Below are positions 1 to 8,788 of a DNA stretch of 47,372 bases, piece after piece; within the stretch, counting starts at the first letter, position 1; each line of letters begins with the position of its first letter. The position numbers and the translations under genes are program-made. Under the pieces are notes generated by a model, which was not told where the DNA came from, did not search any database, and saw nothing but the letters and a program-made list of their open reading frames with translations. This DNA is from an uncultured Rhizobiaceae bacterium (GTDB lineage: Bacteria > Pseudomonadota > Alphaproteobacteria > Rhizobiales > Rhizobiaceae). The stretch is from contig CAMYMG010000105.1 in NCBI GenBank assembly GCA_947259295.1, forward strand, positions 1 through 47,372, read 5' to 3'.

Positions 1-269
1 GCGTCGGCCGCCGCTCCCGCCGCGAAGGCCGCAGCCGGGAACCAGTAACCCCTGTAGTATCGGTAGCCCGGCCGCGCGACGACGAAGCCGCGATGGCCGT
101 TGTAGTACCAGACGCCGCGGACGGCATAGAAGCCGCGCCGGTGCATCACGGGCTGCGCCATCGACGATGCGGCCTCGCTCACGGGTGCGGCAGGCATCGG
201 CATGGCAGCCAGCGGCGTGACTGCGGAGGCAACGGCAAGGATCGTGGCGGCGATGAGTGCTGGCTTCAT
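1..269 (-). CDS. Small secreted protein, 3' end cut by window edge
   Basis: The reading frame opens at ATG 269 behind AGGAGACTTCACG, a good ribosome binding site, and runs off the left edge, so only the first 89 codons are seen. The first ~22 residues (MKPALIAATILAVASAVTPL) form a Sec-type signal peptide. After it comes a Tyr/Arg/Gly-rich stretch with RRGFYAVRGVWYYNGHRG and then GYWFPAAAFAAGA. This resembles the N-terminal half of small rhizobial envelope proteins of the BA14K type, which is inference from composition. The start overlaps the stop of the EF-hand gene upstream as ATGA, so the two are probably translationally coupled. Function unknown. Confidence 0.6.
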   Translation of the reverse strand, partial: MKPALIAATILAVASAVTPLAAMPMPAAPVSEAASSMAQPVMHRRGFYAVRGVWYYNGHRGFVVARPGYRYYRGYWFPAAAFAAGAAAD

Positions 270-757
270 CGTGAAGTCTCCTGTTTCGACGATTGGACTT
301 TCTGCGCGGCCTCGCGGTCGCGTTTGAGGGCGCGCATTTCGCGCAGCGAAAGCTTGCGGTCGCCATTGGCATCGGCGCGCAGCAGGCGATCGGGAATGTA
401 GGCGGCGAATTCGGCGCGCGAGACGATGCCGTCGCGATCGGTGTCGATGCGGCCGGCCAGTTCGGCAAGGTCGATGCGCGCCAGGGCGCCCTCGCCCTGC
501 CGTGCCGCGACCAGCTTCTTCAGCGTTGCCATCTCCTCGGCATCGATCACGGCGTCGGCGTTGACGTCCATGCGGTCGAACATGCGGGCGCGCGCCGCAC
601 TGATCTCGCTGAACTGCAGGGCGCGGTCGCCATTGGTATCCATTTCGCGGAACTTGGCGCGCACGCCCTCGACATCGGAGGCGGCCGCGCTGCCGGCGGC
701 AACCGCCATGCAAAGCGCCGCGCCAGCCACCGTGCCGGCGACAAATCTCATTCTCAT
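266..757 (-). CDS. Secreted four-EF-hand calcium-binding protein
   Basis: The 163-residue protein starts with a signal peptide (residues 1-27, cleavage near AAAS). Four EF-hand loops follow: residues 40-51 (DTNGDRALQFSE), 64-75 (DVNADAVIDAEE), 105-116 (DTDRDGIVSRAE) and 129-140 (DANGDRKLSLRE). All keep Asp at loop position 1 and Glu at position 12, so Ca2+ binding in the periplasm is likely. The tail is basic. It is divergent from a second EF-hand gene at 960 and couples by ATGA overlap to the small secreted gene downstream. The nearby ECF sigma operon suggests a shared envelope response, which is inference. Confidence 0.85.
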   Translation of the reverse strand: MRMRFVAGTVAGAALCMAVAAGSAAASDVEGVRAKFREMDTNGDRALQFSEISAARARMFDRMDVNADAVIDAEEMATLKKLVAARQGEGALARIDLAELAGRIDTDRDGIVSRAEFAAYIPDRLLRADANGDRKLSLREMRALKRDREAAQKVQSSKQETSR

Positions 758-785
758 CGGAGTCTCCTTCAGGGCTGCTTTCGCC

Positions 786-880
786 GGCTTCTACGCGGCA
801 GCCGGACGGCTCCTACGCGGCAGACGGAATTTTTTGCTGCAATGCGCCGCGCCGGAAATATCCGCCGCAGGGCGTAGGAG
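786..880. promoter_or_regulatory. Divergent promoter region with repeated CTNCTACGC motif
   Basis: Between the two divergent EF-hand genes, a 22-bp segment is repeated head to tail at 786-807 and 808-829, each copy containing TACGCGGCAG. The core appears as CTTCTACGC (788-796) and CTCCTACGC (810-818), and in inverted orientation as GCGTAGGAG (872-880). Two direct and one inverted copy in a 202-bp divergent promoter suggest a regulator binding region. No regulator can be named. Confidence 0.4.
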
Positions 881-959
881 AAGACCGCCGCCTGCGTATC
901 GACAGGCATACCGCCGACCAGTTGAGGAGGCGGAAAGCGAGCAAGAAAGGAACACGACC

Positions 960-1391
960 ATGAAAACCGCGTCCGTGGCATTCGCCGCGATGGTTCTCGG
1001 TGCGGCGGCCTTCGCCGCCCATGCGCAACCCGTATCCGGTGCCGGCCTGCTTGACCGGCTGGACACCGATCACAACGGCAAGATCACGCTTGAGGAAGCG
1101 ACCGCCGCGCGCCAGACGATATTCGATCGCATCGACAGGAACGGCGACGGTACCGTCGACGAGATGGAGATCGAGATGATCCGCCAGGCGATCTACGACC
1201 GTGCCGCGGCCGCCGAGGCGGCCATCGGAATCGCCCTGCGCCGCCTCGACAAGGATGGCGACGGCAAGGTGTCGACCGCCGAATTCGGCGCTCAGTCCCT
1301 CATCTTCGATCTCGCCGATCGCAACGGCGACGGCGCCGTCACGCCCGACGAGATCGACTTCCTGCGCGGCCTGCTCGGCAGGGCGGGTTGA
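960..1391 (+). CDS. Secreted four-EF-hand calcium-binding protein
   Basis: The start is ATG 960, after AAAGGAACACGACC. The frame stays open upstream, but the signal peptide (residues 1-22, ending AHA|QP) begins here. The 143-residue protein has four canonical EF-hand loops: 35-46 (DTDHNGKITLEE), 59-70 (DRNGDGTVDEME), 97-108 (DKDGDGKVSTAE) and 120-131 (DRNGDGAVTPDE). These are closer to consensus than those of the divergent gene at 757, so the two are diverged paralogues. It is followed after 43 bp by the sigma-factor operon, so it may be part of it. A periplasmic Ca2+ buffer or sensor role is inference. Confidence 0.87.
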   Translation: MKTASVAFAAMVLGAAAFAAHAQPVSGAGLLDRLDTDHNGKITLEEATAARQTIFDRIDRNGDGTVDEMEIEMIRQAIYDRAAAAEAAIGIALRRLDKDGDGKVSTAEFGAQSLIFDLADRNGDGAVTPDEIDFLRGLLGRAG

Positions 1392-1434
1392 CCGCAACCT
1401 TGCTTGGCCCTTTTCTCGAACGATGGAGATATCC

Positions 1435-1815
1435 ATGACCAATGTGCTCAAAGTCTCACTCGCCGTGCTTGCCCTCGGTCTCGTGGCAGCCTCGCCGGCC
1501 GCAGCGGAGCAGTGGCGACGCCCGACCGTCCACGGCGGTGAACTGACCCGCGAGGTGACGCGCGACGGTCGCCTCTATTATGGCGACACCACGCGCACCG
1601 GTCCCAATGGCGGCACCTATTCGTCGAGCGCGACCTGCTTCGACGGCGTCGTCAACCGCTGCAAGCGCAGCTTTACGGCGACCGGGCCCGAGGGCAAGAC
1701 AGTCACCGGGACAGGTTATCGGGCGGGCGGCCCGTTCGGCGTGCGCCGGGCCGGGTCGATCACCGGGCCGAACGGCAACACCGTCGTCGGCGCGCGCCGC
1801 TTCTGGCGCAGATAG
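1435..1815 (+). CDS. Small secreted protein with GPNG-type repeats, first gene of sigma operon
   Basis: ATG 1435 lies behind GGAG in ATGGAGATATCC. The protein has 126 residues with a signal peptide (1-25, ending AAAEQ). The mature part holds three similar segments built on TGP-(N/E)-G: TRTGPNGGTYSS, TATGPEGKTVTG and SITGPNGNTVVG. It also has two Cys (ATCFDGVVNRC) that could form a disulfide. It ends 6 bp before the sigma-factor gene, so it is very likely co-transcribed and may be an effector or an input of that system. I do not recognise a named family. Confidence 0.75.
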   Translation: MTNVLKVSLAVLALGLVAASPAAAEQWRRPTVHGGELTREVTRDGRLYYGDTTRTGPNGGTYSSSATCFDGVVNRCKRSFTATGPEGKTVTGTGYRAGGPFGVRRAGSITGPNGNTVVGARRFWRR

Positions 1816-1821
1816 TCCCGG

Positions 1822-2439
1822 ATGGGCGGGGCGGGGGCGCAGGCTGGAGGTACGCCGGATGGCCGGGAGGACGACCGGCTGCTGCAGCGCGTTGCAGCCG
1901 GTGACCAGGCCGCGCTCGCCCGTATCATCGACCGCCACGGCAGGGGGCTGCGCCTGTTCGCCGCGCGGCTGCTCGGCAATTCGGGCGATGCGGAGGACGT
2001 CGTGCAGGATGTCTTCGTCGCGGCGTGGAAACAGGCGGCGCGTTTCGATCCGGCGAAGGGCAGGGCCTCGACATGGCTCTACCGCATCGCGGCCAACCGC
2101 TGCATCGACATGCGGCGCCGGCGCAGCTTTCGAGCCTTCATCGGCCTCGACGCCTTGGCCGACGAGCCGGCTGACGATGCCCCTGCGGCCGACATGCGGC
2201 TCGGCGCCAGGCAGGAACTGGCCAGCGTGCGCGTCGGCCTTGCCGCGCTGCCCGAGCGGCAGCGCATGGCGCTGCTGCTTCGCGCCGTCGCCGACATGGA
2301 CGTGCCGCAGATCGCCGAGGTGATGGGCACCAGCGCCGGCTCGGCCGAACAGCTTCTCGTGCGCGGCCGCCGCGCGCTCAGGCAGCATATGGCGTCGACG
2401 GAACAGACAGGCGACAATCGCCAAGGGAGTATGTCATGA
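1822..2439 (+). CDS. ECF-type RNA polymerase sigma factor
   Basis: A 205-residue protein with sigma-70 region 2 at about residues 25-95 (GDAEDVVQDVFVAAWKQ, then STWLYRIAANRCIDMRRRR) and region 4 at about 135-185 (LPERQRMALLLRAV, DVPQIAEVMGTSAGSAEQLL, RGRRALRQ). This is the standard two-domain layout of extracytoplasmic-function sigma factors. Its stop overlaps the start of the next gene (ATGTCATGA), which has the features of its anti-sigma factor. Gene order (sigma, one-pass membrane protein, periplasmic sensor) matches CnrH/CnrY/CnrX-like systems, so it should be held at the membrane until an envelope signal releases it. Targets are unknown; the adjacent EF-hand genes are candidates. Confidence 0.93.
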   Translation: MGGAGAQAGGTPDGREDDRLLQRVAAGDQAALARIIDRHGRGLRLFAARLLGNSGDAEDVVQDVFVAAWKQAARFDPAKGRASTWLYRIAANRCIDMRRRRSFRAFIGLDALADEPADDAPAADMRLGARQELASVRVGLAALPERQRMALLLRAVADMDVPQIAEVMGTSAGSAEQLLVRGRRALRQHMASTEQTGDNRQGSMS

Positions 2440-2879
2440 CCGACCAGGAGTTCGAGAGATTGCAGCGGCGCTTCGGCGCGGATGTATCTGCCTGGCCAGC
2501 GCCGTACCGGCAGGAAGGGCAATCCCACCTGGCGCGTGACGCGGCCGATGCGCCGGACTCGGACGCGGCACTCGACGCCATGATCCTTGCGGCCTCCGAA
2601 ATGCCGACCGACGAACGGGCGTTGACCCGCGATGTGCTTGCCCGAATTGGCAACGATCGTCGGAGCGGGGCGATCGGGGCCGGCATCTGGGGCATGTGGA
2701 CGATGCCGGCCGCCGCGTCGGCCTTCGCGGCGATGCTGGTGGTGGCGACGATCGCCGGCTATGCGGTCGCCGAATCCGGCGCCGATCCGGACGACGATGC
2801 GCTGCTCGCCTATGCGCTCGGCGGCGGCCTCGGAAACGAGATGCTGGACGAGACCGGTGGCGGGGAGGAGCAGCTATGA
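2436..2879 (+). CDS. One-pass membrane anti-sigma factor (putative)
   Basis: A 147-residue protein overlapping the sigma gene by 4 bp. The N-terminal ~85 residues are hydrophilic and should be cytoplasmic, and contain RRFGADVSAWP, a FGAD..WP pattern common in small alphaproteobacterial anti-sigma factors. One transmembrane helix lies at about 90-112 (PAAASAFAAMLVVATIAGYA), followed by a short acidic periplasmic tail (ADPDDDALL). Topology and position between the ECF sigma factor and a periplasmic sensor support the anti-sigma role. No zinc-binding HxxxCxxC motif is present, so it is not of the ZAS type. Confidence 0.75.
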   Translation: MTDQEFERLQRRFGADVSAWPAPYRQEGQSHLARDAADAPDSDAALDAMILAASEMPTDERALTRDVLARIGNDRRSGAIGAGIWGMWTMPAAASAFAAMLVVATIAGYAVAESGADPDDDALLAYALGGGLGNEMLDETGGGEEQL

Positions 2880-3265
2880 CGCGACGCTCCGCATTGCAGA
2901 TACTGCTCGTTGCCGCGCTCGCGGTCTCCATCGTCGCGAACTTCTTCATGCTCGGCTTCGTCATCAAGCAGAACCGGGCGGGGCTCGGAGGGGTGGTGGC
3001 AGAGGCGCTGGTGCGCGCCTACCCGCAGGAGGTCCGCAAGGAATTCCGCCGGCTGCTGCGCGACAACCGGGCAAGCACCTTTCAGGCATTGCGCGAGCTG
3101 CGCCAGGCGCGCCGCGCGCTGGCCGATGCCGCCGGTGCTACGCCCTATGTCGAGGCTGACGTGGAGCAGGCGATGGCGCGCGTGCGCACTGCGACCGAGG
3201 CACTGCAGGACAAGATGCAGCAACTGTTGCTTGAGGCGCTGCGCAACACGCGCACCGCAGCCTGA
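2876..3265 (+). CDS. CnrX/Spy-like periplasmic sensor protein
   Basis: ATG 2876 overlaps the anti-sigma stop as ATGA, giving a 129-residue protein. One N-terminal membrane anchor (residues ~7-29) is followed by an all-helical periplasmic domain with AYPQEVRKEFRRLLRDNR and long amphipathic helices to the end. This pattern fits the heavy-metal-resistance / Spy-CpxP-like group (PF13801 type). It would be the sensor of the sigma/anti-sigma pair. The whole protein lacks histidine and cysteine, so the metal site known from CnrX cannot be present. A non-metal signal, or an indirect one, is more likely. Confidence 0.75.
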   Translation: MTRRSALQILLVAALAVSIVANFFMLGFVIKQNRAGLGGVVAEALVRAYPQEVRKEFRRLLRDNRASTFQALRELRQARRALADAAGATPYVEADVEQAMARVRTATEALQDKMQQLLLEALRNTRTAA

Positions 3266-3274
3266 GCGACGGGC

Positions 3275-5167
3275 TCAGCGGTAGCCGGCAGCCTGCAGCT
3301 CGAAGAGGTCGGCATAGACGCCCTTGCTCGCCACCAGTTCGTCATGCGAACCGGATTCGAGGATGCGCCCGTCGGCGATGACGAGGATGCGGTCGGCCAT
3401 CCTGACGGTCGAGAAGCGGTGCGGGATCAGCACTGCGGTCTTGCCCGCCGCCAACCCCTTGAAGCGCTGGAAGACTTCGGCTTCCGCCTTGGCGTCGAGG
3501 GCCGCCGTCGGCTCGTCGAGGATGATCAATTCGGCCTGGCGCATATAGGCCCGCGCGATCGCCACCTTCTGCCACTCGCCGCCCGATAGGTCGCGGCCAT
3601 TGGCGAAGAGCTTGCCGAGCGGCTGCTCGTAGCCGAGCGGCAGTTTTTCGATGACGCCGGCCGCCAGGCTCTGTTCGGCGGCTGAGACGATCTGCTCGCG
3701 GTCGATGCCGGCCTCGATGCGGCCAACGCCGATATTGTCGGCGGCGGTCATGGAGTAGCGGATAAAGTCCTGGAAGATGACGCCGATATGGGTGCGCAGT
3801 TCGGCAAGGTCGATGTCGCGCAAATCGATGCCGTCGATCAGGATGCGCCCCTCGTCGGGATCGTAAAGCCGGGTCAAAAGCTTGACGATGGTCGTCTTGC
3901 CGGCTCCGTTCTCGCCAACCAGCGCCAGCGCCTCGCCGGCCTTCAGCGTGAACGACAGGTCGCGCACCGCCCAGCGCTCGGTGTCGGGATAGCGGAAGCC
4001 GACGCCCTCGAAGACGATGCCCTCGCGGATCGGCGCCGGGAACGGCTTCGGCTCTTCCGGCGCGACGATGGTGGGCTTGATGTCGAAGAAGGAGAACAGG
4101 TCGTCGAGATAGAGCGACTGGCCGGCGATCTGGGTCACGCCGATCAAAAGCTGCTCGAACAGCCCGTGCAGCCGCAGGAACGAGCCGGCGAGGAAGGTCA
4201 GGTCGCCAAGCGTGAATTCGCCGGCCACCGTGCGCCAGACGATATAGGCATAGGCGCCGTAATAGGTGGCCGAACTCAGCGCCGCGAAGACGCCGCCCCA
4301 GAAGGCGCGCTGCGTTGCGAGCCTGCGGTTCTCGATGAGGATGGTCTCGGCCAGCCGGCGGAAGCGGCCCACCAGGAAGGAGCCGAGCCCGAACAGCTTT
4401 ATTTCTTTCGCGGTCTCGGCGCTGGCGCCGATATAGCGCAGATATTCGAGTTCGCGCCGCTCCGGCGAGCGCAGGCGGTTCAGCCGGTAGGAGCGCGTGT
4501 TGAACTTCGATTCCGAGATCACCGAGGGGATCAGCGAAACGAGCAGCAGCAGGATCAGCCAGGGCGCGTAGAAGAGCAGCCCGGCGGCCAGCGTCAGGAT
4601 GGTGATGACCGACTGGCCCTGGGCGAATATCTGCGCCAGCAGCTGGTTGCGGCCCGCCGCCTGGCGCCGCGCCCGCTCGAGCCGATCCTGGTATTCGCTG
4701 GATTCGAAGTGTCTGAGATCGAGGCCCGCCGCATGCTGCATCAGCTCCATGCTGACGGTGTTGGAATGCAGTTCGGCGAGCAGGCTGTCGGCAAGCGAGG
4801 CGCCGCGTGACAGGAGATCGCCGGCCAGGACCAAAGCGAATTCCAGCGCCAGCAGTTCGGCTGCCGTGGTCAGCCGGCCGCTCGCCAGCCAGTCGGAAAA
4901 GCCGGGGCCCGGCGAGGGCATTCCGGTCTGCAGCACCACCTCGTCGATGATCAGCTTGCCGACATAGAGCAGGAGCAGCGGCTGCACGGCGCGCAGCACG
5001 CGCAGGCCGATGGCGGCCGTGGTCAGCGGCCAGCTGGTGCGCCAGATCTGCAGGAACAAGCGCTTGAGATGCCGCAACGTCGCCAGTCGCTGGCCGAGCG
5101 GCACGTTCTCGTCGCCACCGCCGCTTCGCAGGGCCAGCCTCGCGGCAAAATTTTCACTCGAGCTCAT
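3275..5167 (-). CDS. ABC exporter, fused membrane and ATPase domains
   Basis: A 630-residue half-transporter. A six-helix type-1 exporter membrane domain covers about residues 35-350, and the nucleotide-binding domain about 375-620. The latter has Walker A GENGAGKTT, signature LSGGEWQKVAIARA, Walker B LIILDEPTAALD and the switch His in IPHRFST. The second signature residue set (GGEWQ) is typical of lipid- and peptide-type exporters of the MsbA/MDR group. No substrate clue comes from neighbours: it is convergent with the sigma operon (9 bp apart) and divergent from a DUF3307 gene. It should act as a homodimer in the inner membrane. Confidence 0.9.
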   Translation of the reverse strand: MSSSENFAARLALRSGGGDENVPLGQRLATLRHLKRLFLQIWRTSWPLTTAAIGLRVLRAVQPLLLLYVGKLIIDEVVLQTGMPSPGPGFSDWLASGRLTTAAELLALEFALVLAGDLLSRGASLADSLLAELHSNTVSMELMQHAAGLDLRHFESSEYQDRLERARRQAAGRNQLLAQIFAQGQSVITILTLAAGLLFYAPWLILLLLVSLIPSVISESKFNTRSYRLNRLRSPERRELEYLRYIGASAETAKEIKLFGLGSFLVGRFRRLAETILIENRRLATQRAFWGGVFAALSSATYYGAYAYIVWRTVAGEFTLGDLTFLAGSFLRLHGLFEQLLIGVTQIAGQSLYLDDLFSFFDIKPTIVAPEEPKPFPAPIREGIVFEGVGFRYPDTERWAVRDLSFTLKAGEALALVGENGAGKTTIVKLLTRLYDPDEGRILIDGIDLRDIDLAELRTHIGVIFQDFIRYSMTAADNIGVGRIEAGIDREQIVSAAEQSLAAGVIEKLPLGYEQPLGKLFANGRDLSGGEWQKVAIARAYMRQAELIILDEPTAALDAKAEAEVFQRFKGLAAGKTAVLIPHRFSTVRMADRILVIADGRILESGSHDELVASKGVYADLFELQAAGYR

Positions 5168-5319
5168 CTGCGCCTATAGATGGTGCAGCGTCGCAGCCTG
5201 TGCAATGCGACGGCTCGGACGGGACGCCGCTTCGGCTGCTGCGCAATTGACAGGCCGCCGACCGTCCCGCAGGTTGCTTGCCGCGGTGCGGACGCTCGCG
5301 AACCATAACGGGACACTAC

Positions 5320-5688
5320 ATGACCTCCGCCGCGATAACCCTGCTTGCCCTGCTGCTTATCAAGCACTGCCTCTGCGACTTCGTCCTGCAGACGCCCTGG
5401 CAGCTCGCGCAGAAAGGGACCTATGGCGCGCCGGGCGGGCTCGTGCATTCGGGCATCCATGTTGCCGGCACGCTGGTCGCTCTGCTGGCGGTAATGCCGA
5501 CGTTGCCGGTGATCCTGACCGTGCTGGTGGCCGAATTCCTGGTCCATTACCACATCGACTGGCTGAAGGAGCAGGTCGTCAGGCGCTATGACATCCGCGA
5601 GGGCGCCCGCTTCTGGAACGCCATCGGCATCGACCAGCTGATGCACAACCTGACCTATCTCGCCATCCTGGTCTATGTGATCGGGTAG
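5320..5688 (+). CDS. DUF3307 family membrane protein
   Basis: ATG 5320 gives a 122-residue protein. Three or four membrane segments are visible, with charged motifs between them: KHCLCDFVLQTPWQ near the N-terminus, GGLVHSGIHV in the middle, then FLVHYHIDWLKEQ and FWNAIGIDQLMHNLTYL. These histidine/aspartate-rich motifs in membrane helices (D-x-x-x-Q, H-x-x-x-H, D-Q-x-x-H) are the hallmark of DUF3307 proteins. The family has no established function. It stands alone and is convergent with the oxidoreductase gene that ends at 5731. Confidence 0.85.
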   Translation: MTSAAITLLALLLIKHCLCDFVLQTPWQLAQKGTYGAPGGLVHSGIHVAGTLVALLAVMPTLPVILTVLVAEFLVHYHIDWLKEQVVRRYDIREGARFWNAIGIDQLMHNLTYLAILVYVIG

Positions 5689-5696
5689 CGAGGGGA

Positions 5697-5717
5697 AGGC
5701 GGCCCTGCCGGCCGCCT
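5697..5717. terminator. Hairpin between convergent genes
   Basis: An 8-bp perfect stem AGGCGGCC / GGCCGCCT with a 5-base loop lies 8 bp after the DUF3307 stop and 13 bp before the end of the convergent oxidoreductase gene. It may terminate in both directions. There is no clear T-run on either side, so the call is tentative. Confidence 0.45.
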
Positions 5718-5730
5718 CCTGATGTATTAG

Positions 5731-6876
5731 CTAGCCCTTCTTCGCCAGCAGAGCCTGAGCTTCCTTGGGACCCAGTGCCGCCGGACGCTCGCAGGTGGTG
5801 CGCATGGCGACGAACTTGCCCGTCTCACCCGATTTCAGGATGCCGGTCATCACGTCGATGGCATGCAGCGCAAGGTCGAGCGAGCAGCGATGCGGCCGTC
5901 CGGCGCCGATCGCCAGCGCCATGTCGGCAAGGCCCGCGGTGCGATAGTTGGCCATCATGCCGCGCGGATGCTTCTGGTTGGGCACGCCGAAGGGGTGCTG
6001 CCATTTCGGCAGTTTCGTCACCGGCTTGTCCTGCTTGGTGAGGGCAAGTTCGCCGCCGAAGAAATTCGGGTCCGGAACATGCAATGTGCCGTCCTCGCCG
6101 TAGAGTTCCATCGGTGAATGGCCATGCTGCCAGACGTCCCAGCTGGCTAGGAACGTCACCAGCGCGCCATTCTCGAACTCCATCACGGCATGGATCGTCG
6201 TCGGCGTCTTGACCGGAACCTTCTCGCCGAGACGCGGGCCGATGCCGATCGTCCGCTCACGGGTCGGTGTCGACGTCAGTGCGGTCACCCGCTTCACTGG
6301 CCCGATCAGCTGGATCAGATTGGTGATGTAGTAGGGCCCGAGGTCGAGGATCGGACCGGCGCCGGGCAGGAAGAAGAAATCCGGGTTCGGATGCCAGTGC
6401 TCCATGCCATGGCTCATCACGTGGCAGCTGCCGGCGGTGATCCGACCGACCGCGCCGCTGTCGACGAGGTGGCGCGCCTGCTGGTGTGTACCACCGAGGA
6501 AAGTATCGGGCGCCGAGCCGACGCGCAGGCCCTGCTTGTCGGCGCGCTTCTTCAGGTCGAGCCCTTCCTTGACGTCGAGCACGAAGGGCTTTTCGGAATA
6601 GACATGCTTGCCGGCGTCGAGCGCCTGCCGCGAGATCGCGTAGTGCACCGCCGGAACCGTCAGGTTGACAACGATGTCGACGTCCTTCGCCTTCATCAGG
6701 TCCTCGACGGTCTCCTCGGCACGCACGCCGAATTCCTTCGCGCGGGCCTTCGCCGCCGCCGGGTTGATGTCGGCGCAGGCCGTTACCTGGATGCCCTTGA
6801 ACAGCGGGGCCAGCGAAAAATAGGCCGCCGATATGTTGCCGCAGCCGACAATGCCGACCCCGAGTTTACGTGCCAT
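5731..6876 (-). CDS. Gfo/Idh/MocA family NAD(P)-dependent sugar oxidoreductase
   Basis: Start ATG 6876 follows AGGAGCACTCCC; the open frame continues upstream but that part lies in the next gene. The 381-residue protein has an N-terminal Rossmann fold (VGIVGCGNISAAY, residues 7-19), the family EKP motif with catalytic Lys96, and the C-terminal alpha/beta domain with GPILDLGPYYITNLIQLIG. It is the last gene of the sugar operon, 22 bp after the isomerase/epimerase gene. The pairing suggests oxidation of the imported sugar followed by TIM-barrel chemistry. The substrate is not predictable from sequence alone. Confidence 0.92.
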   Translation of the reverse strand: MARKLGVGIVGCGNISAAYFSLAPLFKGIQVTACADINPAAAKARAKEFGVRAEETVEDLMKAKDVDIVVNLTVPAVHYAISRQALDAGKHVYSEKPFVLDVKEGLDLKKRADKQGLRVGSAPDTFLGGTHQQARHLVDSGAVGRITAGSCHVMSHGMEHWHPNPDFFFLPGAGPILDLGPYYITNLIQLIGPVKRVTALTSTPTRERTIGIGPRLGEKVPVKTPTTIHAVMEFENGALVTFLASWDVWQHGHSPMELYGEDGTLHVPDPNFFGGELALTKQDKPVTKLPKWQHPFGVPNQKHPRGMMANYRTAGLADMALAIGAGRPHRCSLDLALHAIDVMTGILKSGETGKFVAMRTTCERPAALGPKEAQALLAKKG

Positions 6877-6898
6877 GGGAGTGCTCCTGAAATCTCTT

Positions 6899-7645
6899 CT
6901 AGTATGACCGGACAGCCTCGATCGAGCGGCGGGCGAAGCGCTTGATGTCGTTGGGGTTGTCCTGTTCCATGATGAAATACTTTGCCGGCGTATTGCCGCG
7001 CAACGACTTGAGCATCGCTGCCCAGTCGATGCTGCCATGGCCGACGTCGCTCCAGCCGTCCTCGTCGAGCCCCTGGCCGGGCTTGGCGATGTCCTTGACG
7101 TGCACCGCCACGATGCGCTGGCCGAAACGCTCGATCCAGGCAATCGGGTCGGAACCGCCACGCACCAGCCAGGCGAGATCCATCTCCCAGCCGATGCCGG
7201 GTGCGGCTGCCAGAATGTGCTCCTGCGGCACGCTGCCATCGGCAAGCTTCTTGAACTCGAAATCGTGGTTGTGCCAGGCAAAGCCGTAACCGTTATTCTT
7301 GGCTCTGTCCCCGACGGCGGCGAGCCGCTCGCCGAAGCCGCGCCAGCCCGCGGCGTCTGCGGGGCGCGCGTCGGCCACGATATGCGGGCAGATCAGCGTG
7401 GTGACGCCAAGCGTGTCGGCAAGCTTGCGCACGCCGTCGAAGTCATTCTCCAGCATGTCGATGGGGAAGTGCCCGGTAGGCATCGACAACCCGTTCTTGT
7501 CCATTTCGGCACGGAAGCCCGCCGGGTCGGCATAGACCCCGCCAAAGCCCTCGACCTCCTTGTAGCCGAGATCGCCGAGCATCTTCAGGATCTTGTCCCA
7601 AGGCTGGAAATTGCGGGCGCTGTAGAGTTGAAATGACCAGTTCAT
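6899..7645 (-). CDS. Sugar phosphate isomerase/epimerase family (AP-endonuclease-2-like TIM barrel)
   Basis: A 248-residue protein behind GGAAGGAACTAAC. Its metal-site motifs are in order: GHFP (~58-61), ICPHI, WHNHDFEF (~124-131), WEMDLAW, HVKDIAKPG and EQDNPNDIKR. This is the xylose-isomerase-like TIM barrel that binds a divalent metal through Glu/Asp/His residues. It lies between the ATPase gene (36 bp) and the Gfo/Idh gene (22 bp) in one operon. Members act as epimerases, isomerases, dehydratases or as lyases on 3-keto-glycosides. The Gfo/Idh partner makes the lyase option worth testing. Confidence 0.9.
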   Translation of the reverse strand: MNWSFQLYSARNFQPWDKILKMLGDLGYKEVEGFGGVYADPAGFRAEMDKNGLSMPTGHFPIDMLENDFDGVRKLADTLGVTTLICPHIVADARPADAAGWRGFGERLAAVGDRAKNNGYGFAWHNHDFEFKKLADGSVPQEHILAAAPGIGWEMDLAWLVRGGSDPIAWIERFGQRIVAVHVKDIAKPGQGLDEDGWSDVGHGSIDWAAMLKSLRGNTPAKYFIMEQDNPNDIKRFARRSIEAVRSY

Positions 7646-7681
7646 GTTAGTTCCTTCCGAACCTTCCTGCCTTTGGCATGA

Positions 7682-8784
<1,103 letters not shown>

Positions 8785-8788
<4 letters not shown>

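Noticed and set aside
2876..3265. Heavy-metal sensor in the strict sense
   Set aside because: The CnrX-like fold is plausible, but no His or Cys is present for metal binding.
3788..4810. Open frame of 340 codons on the plus strand
   Set aside because: Antisense to the ABC exporter gene; no family features.
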